This document shows positions 1 through 8,075 of a stretch of 64,000 bases of DNA, piece by piece. The notes under the pieces were generated by a model that worked only from the letters and a program-made list of their open reading frames with translations, had not been told where the DNA came from and made no database searches. A program made the position numbers and the translations under genes. The stretch covers positions 124,190 to 188,189 of the forward strand of contig NZ_CP012600.1 of NCBI RefSeq assembly GCF_001278705.1, written 5' to 3'. Every line of letters begins with the position of its first letter. Position 1 is the stretch's first letter. Source of the DNA: Bacillus gobiensis (GTDB lineage: Bacteria > Bacillota > Bacilli > Bacillales > Bacillaceae).

Positions 1-116
1 CGATGATAAATGAGCTTCAAAGGCAGGCTGATGGCTTGCAAAAAGCAAAACTGACAGAAAAGCGGGCAAAAATTCAACAATTTGTATGGCAGCCAGATAA
101 AAAAACAGTTGATTAG
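1..116 (+). CDS. C-terminal end of a SsuA-type sulfonate-binding protein (partial)
   Basis: An open frame enters from the left edge and stops at TAG 114-116. Its last 38 residues end in the stretch FVWQPDKKTVD. The next gene ends in DYIWQP, and both have a preceding lysine/leucine-rich helix, so this looks like the C-terminus of a paralogue of the following substrate-binding protein. Two tandem binding proteins for one ABC transporter would follow. The stop lies 11 bases before the next start, so the two genes are almost certainly co-transcribed. The N-terminus and any SsuB ATPase lie outside the window. Confidence 0.6.
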   Translation, partial: MINELQRQADGLQKAKLTEKRAKIQQFVWQPDKKTVD

Positions 117-127
117 GAGAAAATCGT

Positions 128-1090
128 ATGAAGAAGAGGAGTCACGTAAAAATAACAATTTTTTTCGTTTTCATTTTCTTGTTCACCTTAACCCTGTCGG
201 CCTGCGGGAGCGGGAATTCCAACGCAGAAACTAAAGGGACCATAAAAATTGGCTATCAAAAAAACGGCACGACATTGCTGCTGAAAGAAAAAAAGGAATT
301 GGAAAAAGAACTGAATCAAGATGGTTATCAAGTAGCGTGGTCTGAATTTAGCACGGCAAGCTCGATACTAGAAGCGTTGAATGCCGGAAGCATTGATTTT
401 GCAAATGCGGGAGATGCCCCATCCATTATGGCACTTTCAAAGGGGATGGATTTTAAATATATTGCCAGTGAGCCGTCCGCGCCAAATACGGAAGGGATTC
501 TTGTAAGAGGTGATTCTGCGATTCAGTCGATTAAGGATTTAAAAGGGAAAAAGGTAGCTTACAACCAGGCGTCCATTGCCCAATATCTATTAAATCAAAC
601 TTTATCATCTGCAGGACTAACCATAGATGACGTGAATTCGGTTATTTTGAACCCTCCGGATGCCAGTATTGCATTTGAAAAAGGCGATGTAGATGCATGG
701 GTCGTTTGGGATCCTTACTTGACGGTCTCAGAAGCGAAAGGCAATAAAATCATATCAACGGCAGAAGGTATCGTACCTTTTCGTTCTTTTTATTTTAGTA
801 CGAGTAGGATAGCAGAAGAGAACCCGGAGGTCGTGCAAAAAGTTGTTGATCATCTGAATAAAGCAGGGAAAGGCATAAATGAAAACCCTCAAGAGGCCGC
901 AAAAGTACTTGAAACAAATACGAAAATACCGGCTGAAACATGGATAAATGTGCTGAAGCGAAAAGACTCGAATGCTGTGATTATCGATCAGCAGGCAATT
1001 GATGATTTAACGCAACAAGTAAAAGAGCTTAAGAGAATTCAGTTAATAAAGAAATCTATAAAAATAGAAGATTATATTTGGCAGCCATAG
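128..1090 (+). CDS. ssuA: Aliphatic sulfonate ABC transporter, substrate-binding lipoprotein (SsuA family)
   Basis: This is a 320-residue extracellular binding protein expected to deliver alkanesulfonates or a similar sulfur source to the SsuC permease encoded next. Residues 1-25 form a lipoprotein signal peptide with lipobox LSAC (lipidated Cys26). The mature part has NitT/TauT/SsuA-family features: IKIGYQK at the start, DFANAGDAPS in the ligand-binding cleft region, DLKGKKVAYN, and DAWVVWDPY. The start has a GGAGAAAAT ribosome site. It is followed by a GTG-started permease 22 bases downstream and by a flavin monooxygenase, the usual sulfonate uptake and desulfonation order. The exact ligand (taurine, alkanesulfonate, sulfate ester) cannot be decided from sequence. 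Confidence 0.85.
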   Translation: MKKRSHVKITIFFVFIFLFTLTLSACGSGNSNAETKGTIKIGYQKNGTTLLLKEKKELEKELNQDGYQVAWSEFSTASSILEALNAGSIDFANAGDAPSIMALSKGMDFKYIASEPSAPNTEGILVRGDSAIQSIKDLKGKKVAYNQASIAQYLLNQTLSSAGLTIDDVNSVILNPPDASIAFEKGDVDAWVVWDPYLTVSEAKGNKIISTAEGIVPFRSFYFSTSRIAEENPEVVQKVVDHLNKAGKGINENPQEAAKVLETNTKIPAETWINVLKRKDSNAVIIDQQAIDDLTQQVKELKRIQLIKKSIKIEDYIWQP

Positions 1091-1112
1091 TTTAAAAAAG
1101 GAGGAAACCCAG

Positions 1113-1898
1113 GTGAAATACAAACGCACTTCGAACCTATATAATCAGTTTGCCCCATGGCTGATTCCTTTGATATTGCTTCTGCTGTGGCAGTTTACTT
1201 CATCGATTGGATTGCTTGCCGAAAATATCCTGCCATCTCCGGCGGAAGTTGTACTTGCCGGCATCGGGCAAGCCCAATCGGGGGCGCTGTTTGCAAATGT
1301 TCAAGTAAGCTTTTCCAGAGCTTTTGCAGGCTTTCTGATCGGAGGAGGGCTCGGCCTCGTGCTAGGGCTTTTAAACGGAGTTTCTCCTTTCGCCCAAAAA
1401 CATTTAGATACAACGATTCAGATGCTTCGCAACATCCCTCATCTTTCCTTAATCCCAATCGTTATTTTATGGTTTGGTGTAGGAGAGGAAGCGAAAGTTT
1501 TCCTTGTATCCATCGGCGTTTTCTTTCCGATTTATATTAATACGTATCATGGGATTCGTACGGTTGACAAAGGATTAATCGAGATGGGAAAGGTGTATGA
1601 GTTATCGAAATATCATCTGTTTTCGAAAGTGATCTTCGCCGGAGGCCTTCCTTCTATTTTAGTTGGCATCCGATATGCCCTTGGTGTCATGTGGATCACG
1701 TTAATCGTAGCAGAGACTGTGGCAGCAAGCTCCGGTATCGGTTACATGGCTATGAATGCTAGAGAGTTTATGCAGCTGGATGTCGTTGTTCTGGCAATTC
1801 TTCTTTATGCATTATTAGGGAAAGCGGCTGACTCATTAGCCAAATTGCTTGAACGATATTTGTTGAAATGGAATCCGGCTTATCAAAAAATTAAGTAA
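1113..1898 (+). CDS. ssuC: Aliphatic sulfonate ABC transporter permease (SsuC family)
   Basis: This 261-residue inner-membrane permease belongs to the BPD_transp_1 family and has about six membrane helices. It carries the permease EAA-type loop around residues 155-175 (EMGKVYELSKYHLFSKVIF) that docks on the ATPase. The start is GTG, chosen because AAGGAGG lies 8 bases upstream. It sits between the binding protein and a flavin-dependent monooxygenase with short gaps (22 and 13 bases), so it is part of the same operon. No ATPase gene lies downstream, so SsuB must be encoded upstream of the window or elsewhere. Confidence 0.87.
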   Translation: MKYKRTSNLYNQFAPWLIPLILLLLWQFTSSIGLLAENILPSPAEVVLAGIGQAQSGALFANVQVSFSRAFAGFLIGGGLGLVLGLLNGVSPFAQKHLDTTIQMLRNIPHLSLIPIVILWFGVGEEAKVFLVSIGVFFPIYINTYHGIRTVDKGLIEMGKVYELSKYHLFSKVIFAGGLPSILVGIRYALGVMWITLIVAETVAASSGIGYMAMNAREFMQLDVVVLAILLYALLGKAADSLAKLLERYLLKWNPAYQKIK

Positions 1899-1911
1899 AA
1901 GGAGTATATAA

Positions 1912-3246
1912 ATGGCGAAACGAAAAATGAAGCTGGGGCTTTTCTTGATGGGAGCAGGCCACCATATTGCTTCGTGGAGGCATCCAAATGTAAGGGCAGA
2001 CGCCTACGAAAGCATTGAATTCTACACCGAAACGGCAAAGATCGCTGAAGCAGGAAAATTAGATATGCTTTTTATGAGTGACGGGCTTTCCATTAATGAG
2101 TTGTCGCATCCTTCAGAACTTGTTCGATTTGAGCCATTAACTTTGCTTGGAGCTCTTTCTATGGTGACGAAAAACATCGGGCTTGCCGCAACAGCATCAA
2201 CCACATACAATGAACCTTTTCATATCGCCAGAAAATTTGCCTCGATTGATCATATGAGCAGCGGGAGGTCTGCCTGGAATGTGGTGACTTCCTATTATGA
2301 GGGGGAAGCAAGCAATTTCAGCAGAAAACAGCATTTAGACCATGAGACGAGATACGAACGGGCACGAGAATTTGTCGATGTCGTCTTAGGGTTATGGGAC
2401 AGCTGGGATGAAGATGCGTTAGTCAGAAATAAGGAGACCGGAGTATATTTTGACAGAGAAAATCTGCATACTCTGAATCATAATGGTACTTATTTTTCTG
2501 TAAAAGGGCCGCTTAATGCTTCCAAATCAGTTCAAGGGCATCCGGTGATCATTCAAGCCGGTTCTTCTGATTCAGGCATTCAACTCGCATCAGAAACGGC
2601 AGAAGTTATTTTCACCGCACAGCAAACGTTAGAAGAGGCACAGAAATTTTATCAAAAAGTAAAAAACAAAGTGAGAAGCGCAGGACGAAATGCTGATCAC
2701 GTCCTGATTCTTCCAGGGATTACGCCTATTATTGGAGAGACAGAAGAGGAAGCCCGGGCAAAATTTGAAGAGCTTCAAGATTTGATTGTGCCTGAAGTTG
2801 GGCTCGATTTTCTATCGGATTATCTGGGAGGCATTGATTTTTCAAAATACCCGCTGGATGGCCCGCTTCCGGAGAAAATACCTTCGACTAACGGAAATCA
2901 AAGCAGACGGCAGCTGATTATTGATTTAGCACGAAGAGAGAACCTCACAATCAGGCAGCTATATAAGCGGGTAGCTGGTTCCCGGGGGCACCGGATGATT
3001 TTCGGAAGTCCGATTCAAATTGCCGACAAATTAGAAAAATGGTTCCGTAACAGCGGAGCAGACGGATTTAATTTAATGTTTCCCTACTACTCTGATTTGC
3101 TGGTTGAATTTGTTGAAAAGGTTGTGCCAATTCTCCAGGAAAGAGGATTGTTCCGCGAGGAGTATGAAGGAACGACATTGCGAGAGAATTTAGGTTTGCC
3201 AAAGCCAGCATCGAGATATGAAAAGGACTTTTCTAAGATTCAGTAG
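1912..3246 (+). CDS. FMNH2-dependent monooxygenase, NtaA/SnaA/DszA family
   Basis: This 444-residue LLM-class flavin-dependent oxygenase belongs to the nitrilotriacetate/dibenzothiophene-sulfone monooxygenase branch. Family features seen are GLFLMGAGHHIASWRHP near the N-terminus, SMVTKNIGLAATASTTYNEPFHIARKFASIDHMSSGRSAWNVVTS split over residues 83-127 (flavin-binding barrel strands), and the C-terminal FRNSGADGFNLMFP. Such enzymes use FMNH2 from a separate reductase to cleave C-S or C-N bonds. Directly after the sulfonate transporter it most likely desulfonates the imported compound. It is longer than classical SsuD (about 380 residues) and closer to NtaA/SnaA enzymes, so the substrate may not be a simple alkanesulfonate. 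No flavin reductase is encoded nearby. Confidence 0.85.
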   Translation: MAKRKMKLGLFLMGAGHHIASWRHPNVRADAYESIEFYTETAKIAEAGKLDMLFMSDGLSINELSHPSELVRFEPLTLLGALSMVTKNIGLAATASTTYNEPFHIARKFASIDHMSSGRSAWNVVTSYYEGEASNFSRKQHLDHETRYERAREFVDVVLGLWDSWDEDALVRNKETGVYFDRENLHTLNHNGTYFSVKGPLNASKSVQGHPVIIQAGSSDSGIQLASETAEVIFTAQQTLEEAQKFYQKVKNKVRSAGRNADHVLILPGITPIIGETEEEARAKFEELQDLIVPEVGLDFLSDYLGGIDFSKYPLDGPLPEKIPSTNGNQSRRQLIIDLARRENLTIRQLYKRVAGSRGHRMIFGSPIQIADKLEKWFRNSGADGFNLMFPYYSDLLVEFVEKVVPILQERGLFREEYEGTTLRENLGLPKPASRYEKDFSKIQ

Positions 3247-3258
3247 ATATATTATCTG

Positions 3259-3287
3259 AAAAAAACTTCCTAAAGGAGGTTTTTTTC
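3259..3287 (+). terminator. Rho-independent terminator of the sulfonate operon
   Basis: The stem AAAAAACTTCC / GGAGGTTTTTT has one G-U type mismatch, a four-base loop (TAAA) and a run of seven T. It begins 13 bases after the monooxygenase stop codon. Confidence 0.7.
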
Positions 3288-3333
3288 TGTCTTGAGAGCA
3301 CTTTTATTAAATATTCTAAATGCTTTATTTGAC

Positions 3334-3387
3334 TTGATTCCAAATTATATGTAACATATAAATTACATAAAGTAATATATATGTTAC
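3334..3387 (+). promoter_or_regulatory. Promoter of the XRE regulator overlapped by a long palindrome
   Basis: A -35 TTGATT (3334-3339), a 17-base spacer and a -10 TATAAA (3357-3362) are present. A near-perfect inverted repeat covers the -10 and the start region. Its arms are GTAACATATAAATTAC (3351-3366) and GTAATATATATGTTAC (3372-3387), with one mismatch in 16 and a 5-base centre. The position suggests autorepression by the XRE protein encoded 37 bases downstream; that is inference. Confidence 0.6.
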
Positions 3388-3423
3388 TTTTAGTAGTATA
3401 TAAATTCCATAGTAGGTGAGTGT

Positions 3424-3618
3424 GTGAAAAATAGAGTAAAACTCGCACGCGTTGAAAAATCATTGACGCAGGAACAATTAGCTCGTCGGGTGAAGGCGAC
3501 TCGACAGACTATCGGTTTAATTGAAAAAGGGCAGTACAATCCAAGTCTTCAGCTCTGCGTAGCGATAGCAAAGGAATTAGACAAAACGCTGGATGATTTA
3601 TTTTGGGAGGTTGATTAA
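3424..3618 (+). CDS. Small XRE-family HTH regulator (YozG-like)
   Basis: This 64-residue protein is almost entirely one Cro/C1-type helix-turn-helix domain. The recognition region reads LTQEQLARRVKATRQTIGLIEKG and is followed by YNPSLQLCVAIAKELDKTLDDLFW. Very short XRE proteins of this form commonly sit before a small membrane protein and control that pair. The start is GTG with a weak GGTGAG ribosome site. The following membrane-protein gene starts one base after its stop, so they form a two-gene unit. The palindrome over its promoter is the likely operator. Confidence 0.85.
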   Translation: MKNRVKLARVEKSLTQEQLARRVKATRQTIGLIEKGQYNPSLQLCVAIAKELDKTLDDLFWEVD

Positions 3619-3619
3619 G

Positions 3620-4078
3620 ATGAAAAAATCATGGATCTCAATTTTGCTGCCAAATGACGAATATAAGAAACAGAAAATGGTATATTTTTTCGCTGAATCT
3701 TCACTCGTCCTTTTAGTTGTTCTTATCATTTTATTTGGTTTAGTTCAAATGTTTCCTAGTTGGGATCTTGGAACGGATCACGTTATAGGAATATGCATCA
3801 TCACTTTTCTCCTTTATGTGGGAGGAAGATATACATTTTCCGGGATTGAATTTACGGAAATAGCTACTGAAAAAGCATTTCAGAGGGAGAAAAAGCTGAT
3901 TATCTTTAAATCAATTAGTTTTGTCGTGATTTTTTTAGTGCTTTATTTGTTGTTTTATAGAATACCTGGCACAAGAGAAATTTTATTTGTTCTTCTAAGT
4001 GGTTTTTTCATGTTTTTATCAAGCTATATTTCTCTTAAGCGATCCTATAATAAAAATAAAGAAATATTAGAGGACTAA
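3620..4078 (+). CDS. Four-helix membrane protein of unknown function, partner of the XRE regulator
   Basis: This is a 152-residue protein. The internal ATG was chosen over an in-frame ATG 27 bases upstream because GGGAGG lies 9 bases before it and the upstream choice would overlap the regulator. After a short basic N-terminus (MKKSWISILLPNDEYKKQK) there are about four hydrophobic segments, near residues 18-38, 50-66, 90-110 and 116-135. The end is charged (SLKRSYNKNKEILED). I do not recognise the family. The genetic pairing with a short XRE regulator is common in Bacillus and suggests the regulator controls this protein. Confidence 0.7.
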   Translation: MKKSWISILLPNDEYKKQKMVYFFAESSLVLLVVLIILFGLVQMFPSWDLGTDHVIGICIITFLLYVGGRYTFSGIEFTEIATEKAFQREKKLIIFKSISFVVIFLVLYLLFYRIPGTREILFVLLSGFFMFLSSYISLKRSYNKNKEILED

Positions 4079-4203
4079 TAGATGTAGAGCATTGCCTGAT
4101 TATTTTATAAAAATGTAAGACTTTTTTAAGACTTTGTTTTTATAGAAGTAAGATTTACTCTTTATGACGAAGCATATCAAAGGAATAAAGGAGAGAAGAA
4201 AAA
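4079..4203 (+). other. Intergenic leader with a short direct repeat
   Basis: This AT-rich gap contains two copies of AAGACTTT (around 4116 and 4129) about 13 bases apart upstream of the small lipoprotein gene. No convincing promoter hexamers were identified. The ribosome site AAGGAGA lies at the right end. Confidence 0.3.
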
Positions 4204-4374
4204 ATGAAAACTTTGAAAGCTTTACTCATGATGATGTCATTAACAGGTGTGATGTTTTTAGGGGCTTGCGGGAGTAGCGGAACGGGCGACTCTAACTCAG
4301 ACGATATGAGTAAGGAAAACGAAATGGGAAACTGCGGCGACATGAATAAAGAAAGCGATATGGATAACAATTAA
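4204..4374 (+). CDS. Small lipoprotein, 56 residues
   Basis: This short gene has a good ribosome site (AAGGAGA, 9 bases upstream). Residues 1-21 form a lipoprotein signal ending LGAC (lipidated Cys22). The remaining 34 residues are acidic, hydrophilic and methionine-rich (SNSDDMSKENEMGNCGDMN), with one extra cysteine. The Met/Asp/Cys content could suit metal binding, but that is speculation. I do not recognise the family. It converges with another lipoprotein gene and shares a terminator hairpin with it. Confidence 0.6.
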   Translation: MKTLKALLMMMSLTGVMFLGACGSSGTGDSNSDDMSKENEMGNCGDMNKESDMDNN

Positions 4375-4396
4375 AAAGAAGTATTACTTTTGCACA

Positions 4397-4431
4397 ATTC
4401 AACCAGCTTCTATCTAAGAAGCTGGTTGAAT
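4397..4431. terminator. Perfect 15-bp hairpin between convergent genes
   Basis: The arms ATTCAACCAGCTTCT and AGAAGCTGGTTGAAT pair perfectly around a 5-base loop. It lies between the stops of two convergent lipoprotein genes and can serve both. The T-runs are weak on both sides. Confidence 0.6.
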
Positions 4432-4436
4432 GATGT

Positions 4437-5042
4437 TTACTTATCCAATTTGGCATAATAAAGGACGGCATCGTCGTATTTTAGCAGACTATCTTTCGAT
4501 TTGTTTGTAATTGAGCTCTCGATTGATAGATTATCTCCTTTATCACGTATGCTAAATCCTATTAGCATCGGCTCTCCGTACTCCACGTTTTGAGGCATCT
4601 GTGCCATTCCGCTAATCCCATGCTCACTAAAACCATTTGAGATAAGAACTGGTCCTGCGGAGGAAACTCCATTTTCCTCTAAGATTCCAAATTTCAGATA
4701 GGATTTTTTTTCAATATCGAAGTTCAGGTAAGCAAGTTTTAATTCTTTAGGTGCCGGATATTTTTCATCGAATGAAATAGTCATGGCATCAATTGTATCC
4801 ACAAGTTTTCCTTCATGATGATGCTCAGCATAAACCGTAATCGACTTCAAATCGTTTGGAACATGATTGATTGTGGCCATTATTGAACCCGTACCCATCA
4901 ACGTTAAGAGGTTTTTTTCTGTTGCAGTAAGCTTTGATTGATCGATATTCATTTGCTTCGATTGGTTTGAAGCATTCTCACTGCACCCTGCTACCATACA
5001 AATAAGAATCAATAATAATAGAAAACGTCTGAAAATAAGAAT
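4437..5042 (-). CDS. Lipoprotein of unknown function; start codon probably ATT
   Basis: The mature part is about 180 residues after a lipoprotein signal ending MVAGC. No ATG or GTG gives a complete signal peptide. A TTG start at 5012 would leave only MILICMVAGC without a basic n-region. Reading further up, in frame, gives a normal signal (FRRFLLLLILICMVAGC). The only start at good spacing from the GAGGTGG ribosome site is ATT at 5042 (a second ATT lies at 5036), and a stop follows just upstream. Either a rare ATT start is used or an ATG was mutated. The mature chain looks like a beta-rich soluble domain (ITVYAEHHHEGKLVD, GEPMLIGFSIRDKGDN). The family is not recognised. Confidence 0.6.
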   Translation of the reverse strand: MLIFRRFLLLLILICMVAGCSENASNQSKQMNIDQSKLTATEKNLLTLMGTGSIMATINHVPNDLKSITVYAEHHHEGKLVDTIDAMTISFDEKYPAPKELKLAYLNFDIEKKSYLKFGILEENGVSSAGPVLISNGFSEHGISGMAQMPQNVEYGEPMLIGFSIRDKGDNLSIESSITNKSKDSLLKYDDAVLYYAKLDK

Positions 5043-5048
5043 AACCTA

Positions 5049-5420
5049 CCACCTCTGGAAATGAATAGATTGATTATATCATTTTACAGGTGTTAGTTAA
5101 ATATCAAAGTAGTATTCAACCATCTCTCCTCCATAGATGAAGCATTGCCACTTAAGTAGCTGCGAACCATCTAAGGGGAGATACACATAAATCTTGTAAT
5201 ATAGCAGGGATCATCAAATATTTTTCGTCACATCACACTTTCAGGAATTGTTCGTATGAAAATTAATTTTTGAGAATTATAGCCCCCTGGACACATAGGT
5301 AGAGTCTCCGTCTGATTCCCCGAAGTTTCAGCTTACTGAAACGAGTTATTACGACTCCTATAGCATCAGTACTCATGATTGAAATCTCCATGCATAAAAT
5401 GCCATAAAGGGGTGTTTCAC
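5049..5420. other. Intergenic region, no gene seen
   Basis: This stretch holds the ribosome site of the leftward lipoprotein and a perfect short inverted repeat, GTTTCAG-CTTA-CTGAAAC, at 5325-5342. That repeat is a possible operator for the hydrolase gene downstream. Otherwise I see nothing supportable. The ribosome site AAAGGGG at 5406-5412 belongs to the hydrolase. Confidence 0.4.
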
Positions 5421-6226
5421 ATGGGGTACTATGTAAGAACGGATCAAGGGACAAAGCTGTTTGTTGAAGATATCGGAAAAGGAAGGCCCGTTCTCTTTAT
5501 CCATGGCTGGCCCCTGAATCATAAAATGTTTGAATATCAGTTTGATGTTCTGCCGACCTACGGAGTTCGGTGTATTGGCATTGATTTAAGAGGATTTGGA
5601 AGGTCTGACCGACCGTTTTGCGGTTATTCCTATTACCGGTTGGCTGATGATATAAAAAATGTAGTTGATGCTTTAAGGTTAACGTCGTTTACACTTGTAG
5701 GGTTTTCAATGGGTGGAGCAATAGCGATTCGTTACACTAGCAGGCATGGGAAGGGACGTATTCGTCAACTGATTTTAGCAGGTGCTGCAGCGCCGGTTTT
5801 TACACGGAGACCTGATTCCCCATATGGTATGCCTGTGGAAGAGGTCAATAAATTAATCAAACAAGCCTATGAGGATCGGCCAAAAATGCTAGCTGAATTC
5901 GGTAAATTATTTTTTGCAAACCCGATAAGCGACAGCTTTCAAACATGGTTTTCGGATTAAACTTAGATGCAGCAGGCCATTCGACGATCCATACTGCCGT
6001 TTCATTGCGAGATGAAGATTTACGACCAGATTTAAAACATATCCATGCCCCGACTTATATCTTGCATGGAAAAAAGGATCGGATTTGTCCATTTGAGCTC
6101 GCATTGCAAATGAAGGCTTCCATTCCATATTCAGCTTTAGTCCCATTCGAAATGAGCGGACATGGTTTGTTTTATGAAGAGCGGGAGAAATTTAATCGTG
6201 AATTGTTGAAGGTGATTTGGAGTTAG
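5421..6226 (+). pseudogene. Alpha/beta hydrolase (haloperoxidase-like) split by a frameshift
   Basis: Two frames join into one roughly 268-residue alpha/beta hydrolase. The first part has the oxyanion HGWPLN motif, DLRGFGRSDRP and the nucleophile elbow GFSMGG, and stops at 5960. The second part carries the remaining catalytic region, with an acid in the HGKKDRICP segment and a His in MSGHGLFYEE. The break lies at a run of four T (5949-5952). One extra T would give WFFGLNLDAAG and restore the frame. The start was set at the ATG with AAAGGGG 8 bases upstream. The short first product would lack the catalytic His, so the gene is inactive unless the base loss is a sequencing error or slippage rescues it. 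Confidence 0.8.
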
Positions 6227-6270
6227 GAAAAGTTGATCACTATAGTTTAAAGAAATTAAGGAGGATAGTT

Positions 6271-7191
6271 ATGAAAGCAATTGTTTGCACAAAATACGGT
6301 TCACCCGATGTTCTGAAACTCAAAGAGGTAGAAAAACCTGCTCCAAAGGACAATGAAATACTGGTAAGAGTTCATGCAACAACAGTAGCTTCAGGGGACA
6401 TAAGAGTCAGGAGGTTCAATTGTCCTCTTTTGTTATGGGTCCCCATGCGAATATTTTTGGGTCTGAGAAAACCGAGAAAACCAATACTTGGCGTGGAGCT
6501 AGCTGGGGAGATAGAGGAAATTGGGAAGAGTGTGAAACAATTTAAAGTAGGTGACCAAATTTTTGCCATGACGGGAATGAATTTTGGGGCTTATGCCGAA
6601 TACACGTGTTTGTCTGAAAACAGGGCTGTGGCATTAAAACCTGTTAATGTGACCTATGAGGAAGCAGCTGCTGTTTCTTTTGGGGGAACCTCAGCACTGC
6701 ATTTTCTTAGAAAAGGAAATATCCGGGACGGACAAAAAGTTCTTATTTATGGGGCTTCCGGTGCAGTAGGGACTTCCGCGGTACAGCTTGCTAAATGCTT
6801 TGGGACAGAAGTTACCGGGGTATGCAGTGCTGCAAATTTTGAATTGGTGAAATCGCTTGGAGCCGATAAGGTAATAGATTATACGAAAGAGGATTTTTCA
6901 AAAAGAGAAGAACGTTATGATCTCATCTTTGATGCAGTAGGGAAAATCTCAAAATCAAATTGCAAGAAAGCACTGACTCCGAATGGGACATATGTATCAG
7001 TTGAAGGGCAGGGGATAGCAAAGGAACGAACTGAAGATTTAATTTTCCTCAAAGAGCTTATAGAGTCAGGAAAGATAAAACCGGTCATTGATAAACGCTA
7101 TCCGCTGGAACAAATACCCGAGGCTCATAGATATGTAGAAAAAGGACACAAAAAGGGAAATGTAGTTATTACTTTGGATGATCAAGACTAA
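6271..7191 (+). CDS. NAD(P)H:quinone oxidoreductase-like medium-chain dehydrogenase
   Basis: This 306-residue MDR-superfamily enzyme lacks the structural-zinc cysteine cluster, so it belongs to the zinc-independent quinone oxidoreductase/enoyl-reductase-like branch. The N-terminal GroES-like fold runs to about residue 125 ([21 protein letters not shown]). It is followed by the Rossmann motif [15 protein letters not shown] (about residues 145-160) and the typical tail [35 protein letters not shown]. The start was chosen at the ATG 6 bases after AAGGAGG; an in-frame ATG further upstream overlaps the hydrolase end. The substrate is unknown. It lies close behind the broken hydrolase and may share its transcript. 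Confidence 0.85.
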   Translation: MKAIVCTKYGSPDVLKLKEVEKPAPKDNEILVRVHATTVASGDIRVRRFNCPLLLWVPMRIFLGLRKPRKPILGVELAGEIEEIGKSVKQFKVGDQIFAMTGMNFGAYAEYTCLSENRAVALKPVNVTYEEAAAVSFGGTSALHFLRKGNIRDGQKVLIYGASGAVGTSAVQLAKCFGTEVTGVCSAANFELVKSLGADKVIDYTKEDFSKREERYDLIFDAVGKISKSNCKKALTPNGTYVSVEGQGIAKERTEDLIFLKELIESGKIKPVIDKRYPLEQIPEAHRYVEKGHKKGNVVITLDDQD

Positions 7192-7277
7192 ACTTAACAA
7201 AGCTTTGGACTCGACAGCGCCAGTCTTGGTCATTATGTTTCCAAACTAGTCTAACTTGCGACATTTCATTTGATTTT

Positions 7278-8075
7278 TTATTGATTGCTAATTTGGCGAA
7301 CTCGTTTAAGGTAATTATTCATCAACAGTGGAAGAGAAATCAGGATTGGCGGATCGTCCAAGCGGGGAGCACGAAGCATAACCTTTTGATGTAAAAGTGA
7401 AGTATCGTGATCAACGATGATCGGCTCCTTTGATCGGGTACGTAAGGTTGAATATGGAAGTAGAATATCCGTAGGCTGCATCCCCCAGGGTATCGATGTC
7501 GCCATAAGGTAATAAGTGCCCGGTTTAACGTTCGGAAAGCAAAAATTACCCAAAGAAGGAAGCAGCGTTCCGTATAATGGGGGGCCTTCAGGAATTGGTT
7601 TAGGGAATAAGCCGATTAGGATGACGCCCTCAAAAGGAATTTCTGCTTGGACAGTCCCTTCTACTACTCTGACATGCTGAGTTGCAGCAGGATATGACAT
7701 TTGCCAATCGCTGAGCCTCTTTAAGGATTGAAAGTGGTTGTCAGCTTGCTGTGTCGAGTTGCGAAACTGAGACGGCGTCACACCTACCCGTTCCGTAAAT
7801 CGAGTGGTAAATGTCCCCAGACTTTGTTGACCGATGTCCAACCCGATATCTCGCACACTTAAATCAGTCCGCAATAACATTTCTTTTGCCTTTTGCAGAC
7901 GAAGGGAAGAAACATAGTATAATGGCGGGAGTCCAATTCTTTCTTTAAAAATGCGCGTGAGATGGTACGGACTATAAGCTACATGACCAGCCAACCGAGA
8001 AAGAGAAATGGGTTCAAAAATATTTTGATGAATATATGAGATTACCTCGTCTATTTCTGAATATCGGTCAGTCAT
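7278..8075 (-). CDS. AraC-family transcriptional regulator
   Basis: This 265-residue regulator has its two helix-turn-helix motifs at the N-terminus (about residues 8-105): ISLSRLAGHVAYSPYHLTRIF and LSVRDIGLDIGQQSLGTFTTRF. They are followed by a roughly 150-residue C-terminal domain rich in beta strands and prolines (VEGTVQAEIPFEGVILIGLF, VKPGTYYLMATSIP). That DNA-binding-first order is less common than the sensor-first order in AraC proteins. The start was placed at the ATG behind AAAGGAG, because the longer frame has no ribosome site. The gene converges with the dehydrogenase. The inducer and target are unknown. Confidence 0.85.
   Translation of the reverse strand: MTDRYSEIDEVISYIHQNIFEPISLSRLAGHVAYSPYHLTRIFKERIGLPPLYYVSSLRLQKAKEMLLRTDLSVRDIGLDIGQQSLGTFTTRFTERVGVTPSQFRNSTQQADNHFQSLKRLSDWQMSYPAATQHVRVVEGTVQAEIPFEGVILIGLFPKPIPEGPPLYGTLLPSLGNFCFPNVKPGTYYLMATSIPWGMQPTDILLPYSTLRTRSKEPIIVDHDTSLLHQKVMLRAPRLDDPPILISLPLLMNNYLKRVRQISNQ

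Noticed and set aside
3233..3463. A 76-residue leftward ORF over the XRE promoter
   Set aside because: It covers a terminator, the promoter palindrome and the start of the XRE gene, with no ribosome site.
5263..5454. A 63-residue leftward ORF between the lipoprotein and the hydrolase
   Set aside because: No ribosome site, and it overlaps the hydrolase start. Composition is not convincing as a protein.
5421..6226. Two separate small hydrolase genes
   Set aside because: Each half lacks essential catalytic parts, they overlap, and one added base joins them into one normal-length enzyme.
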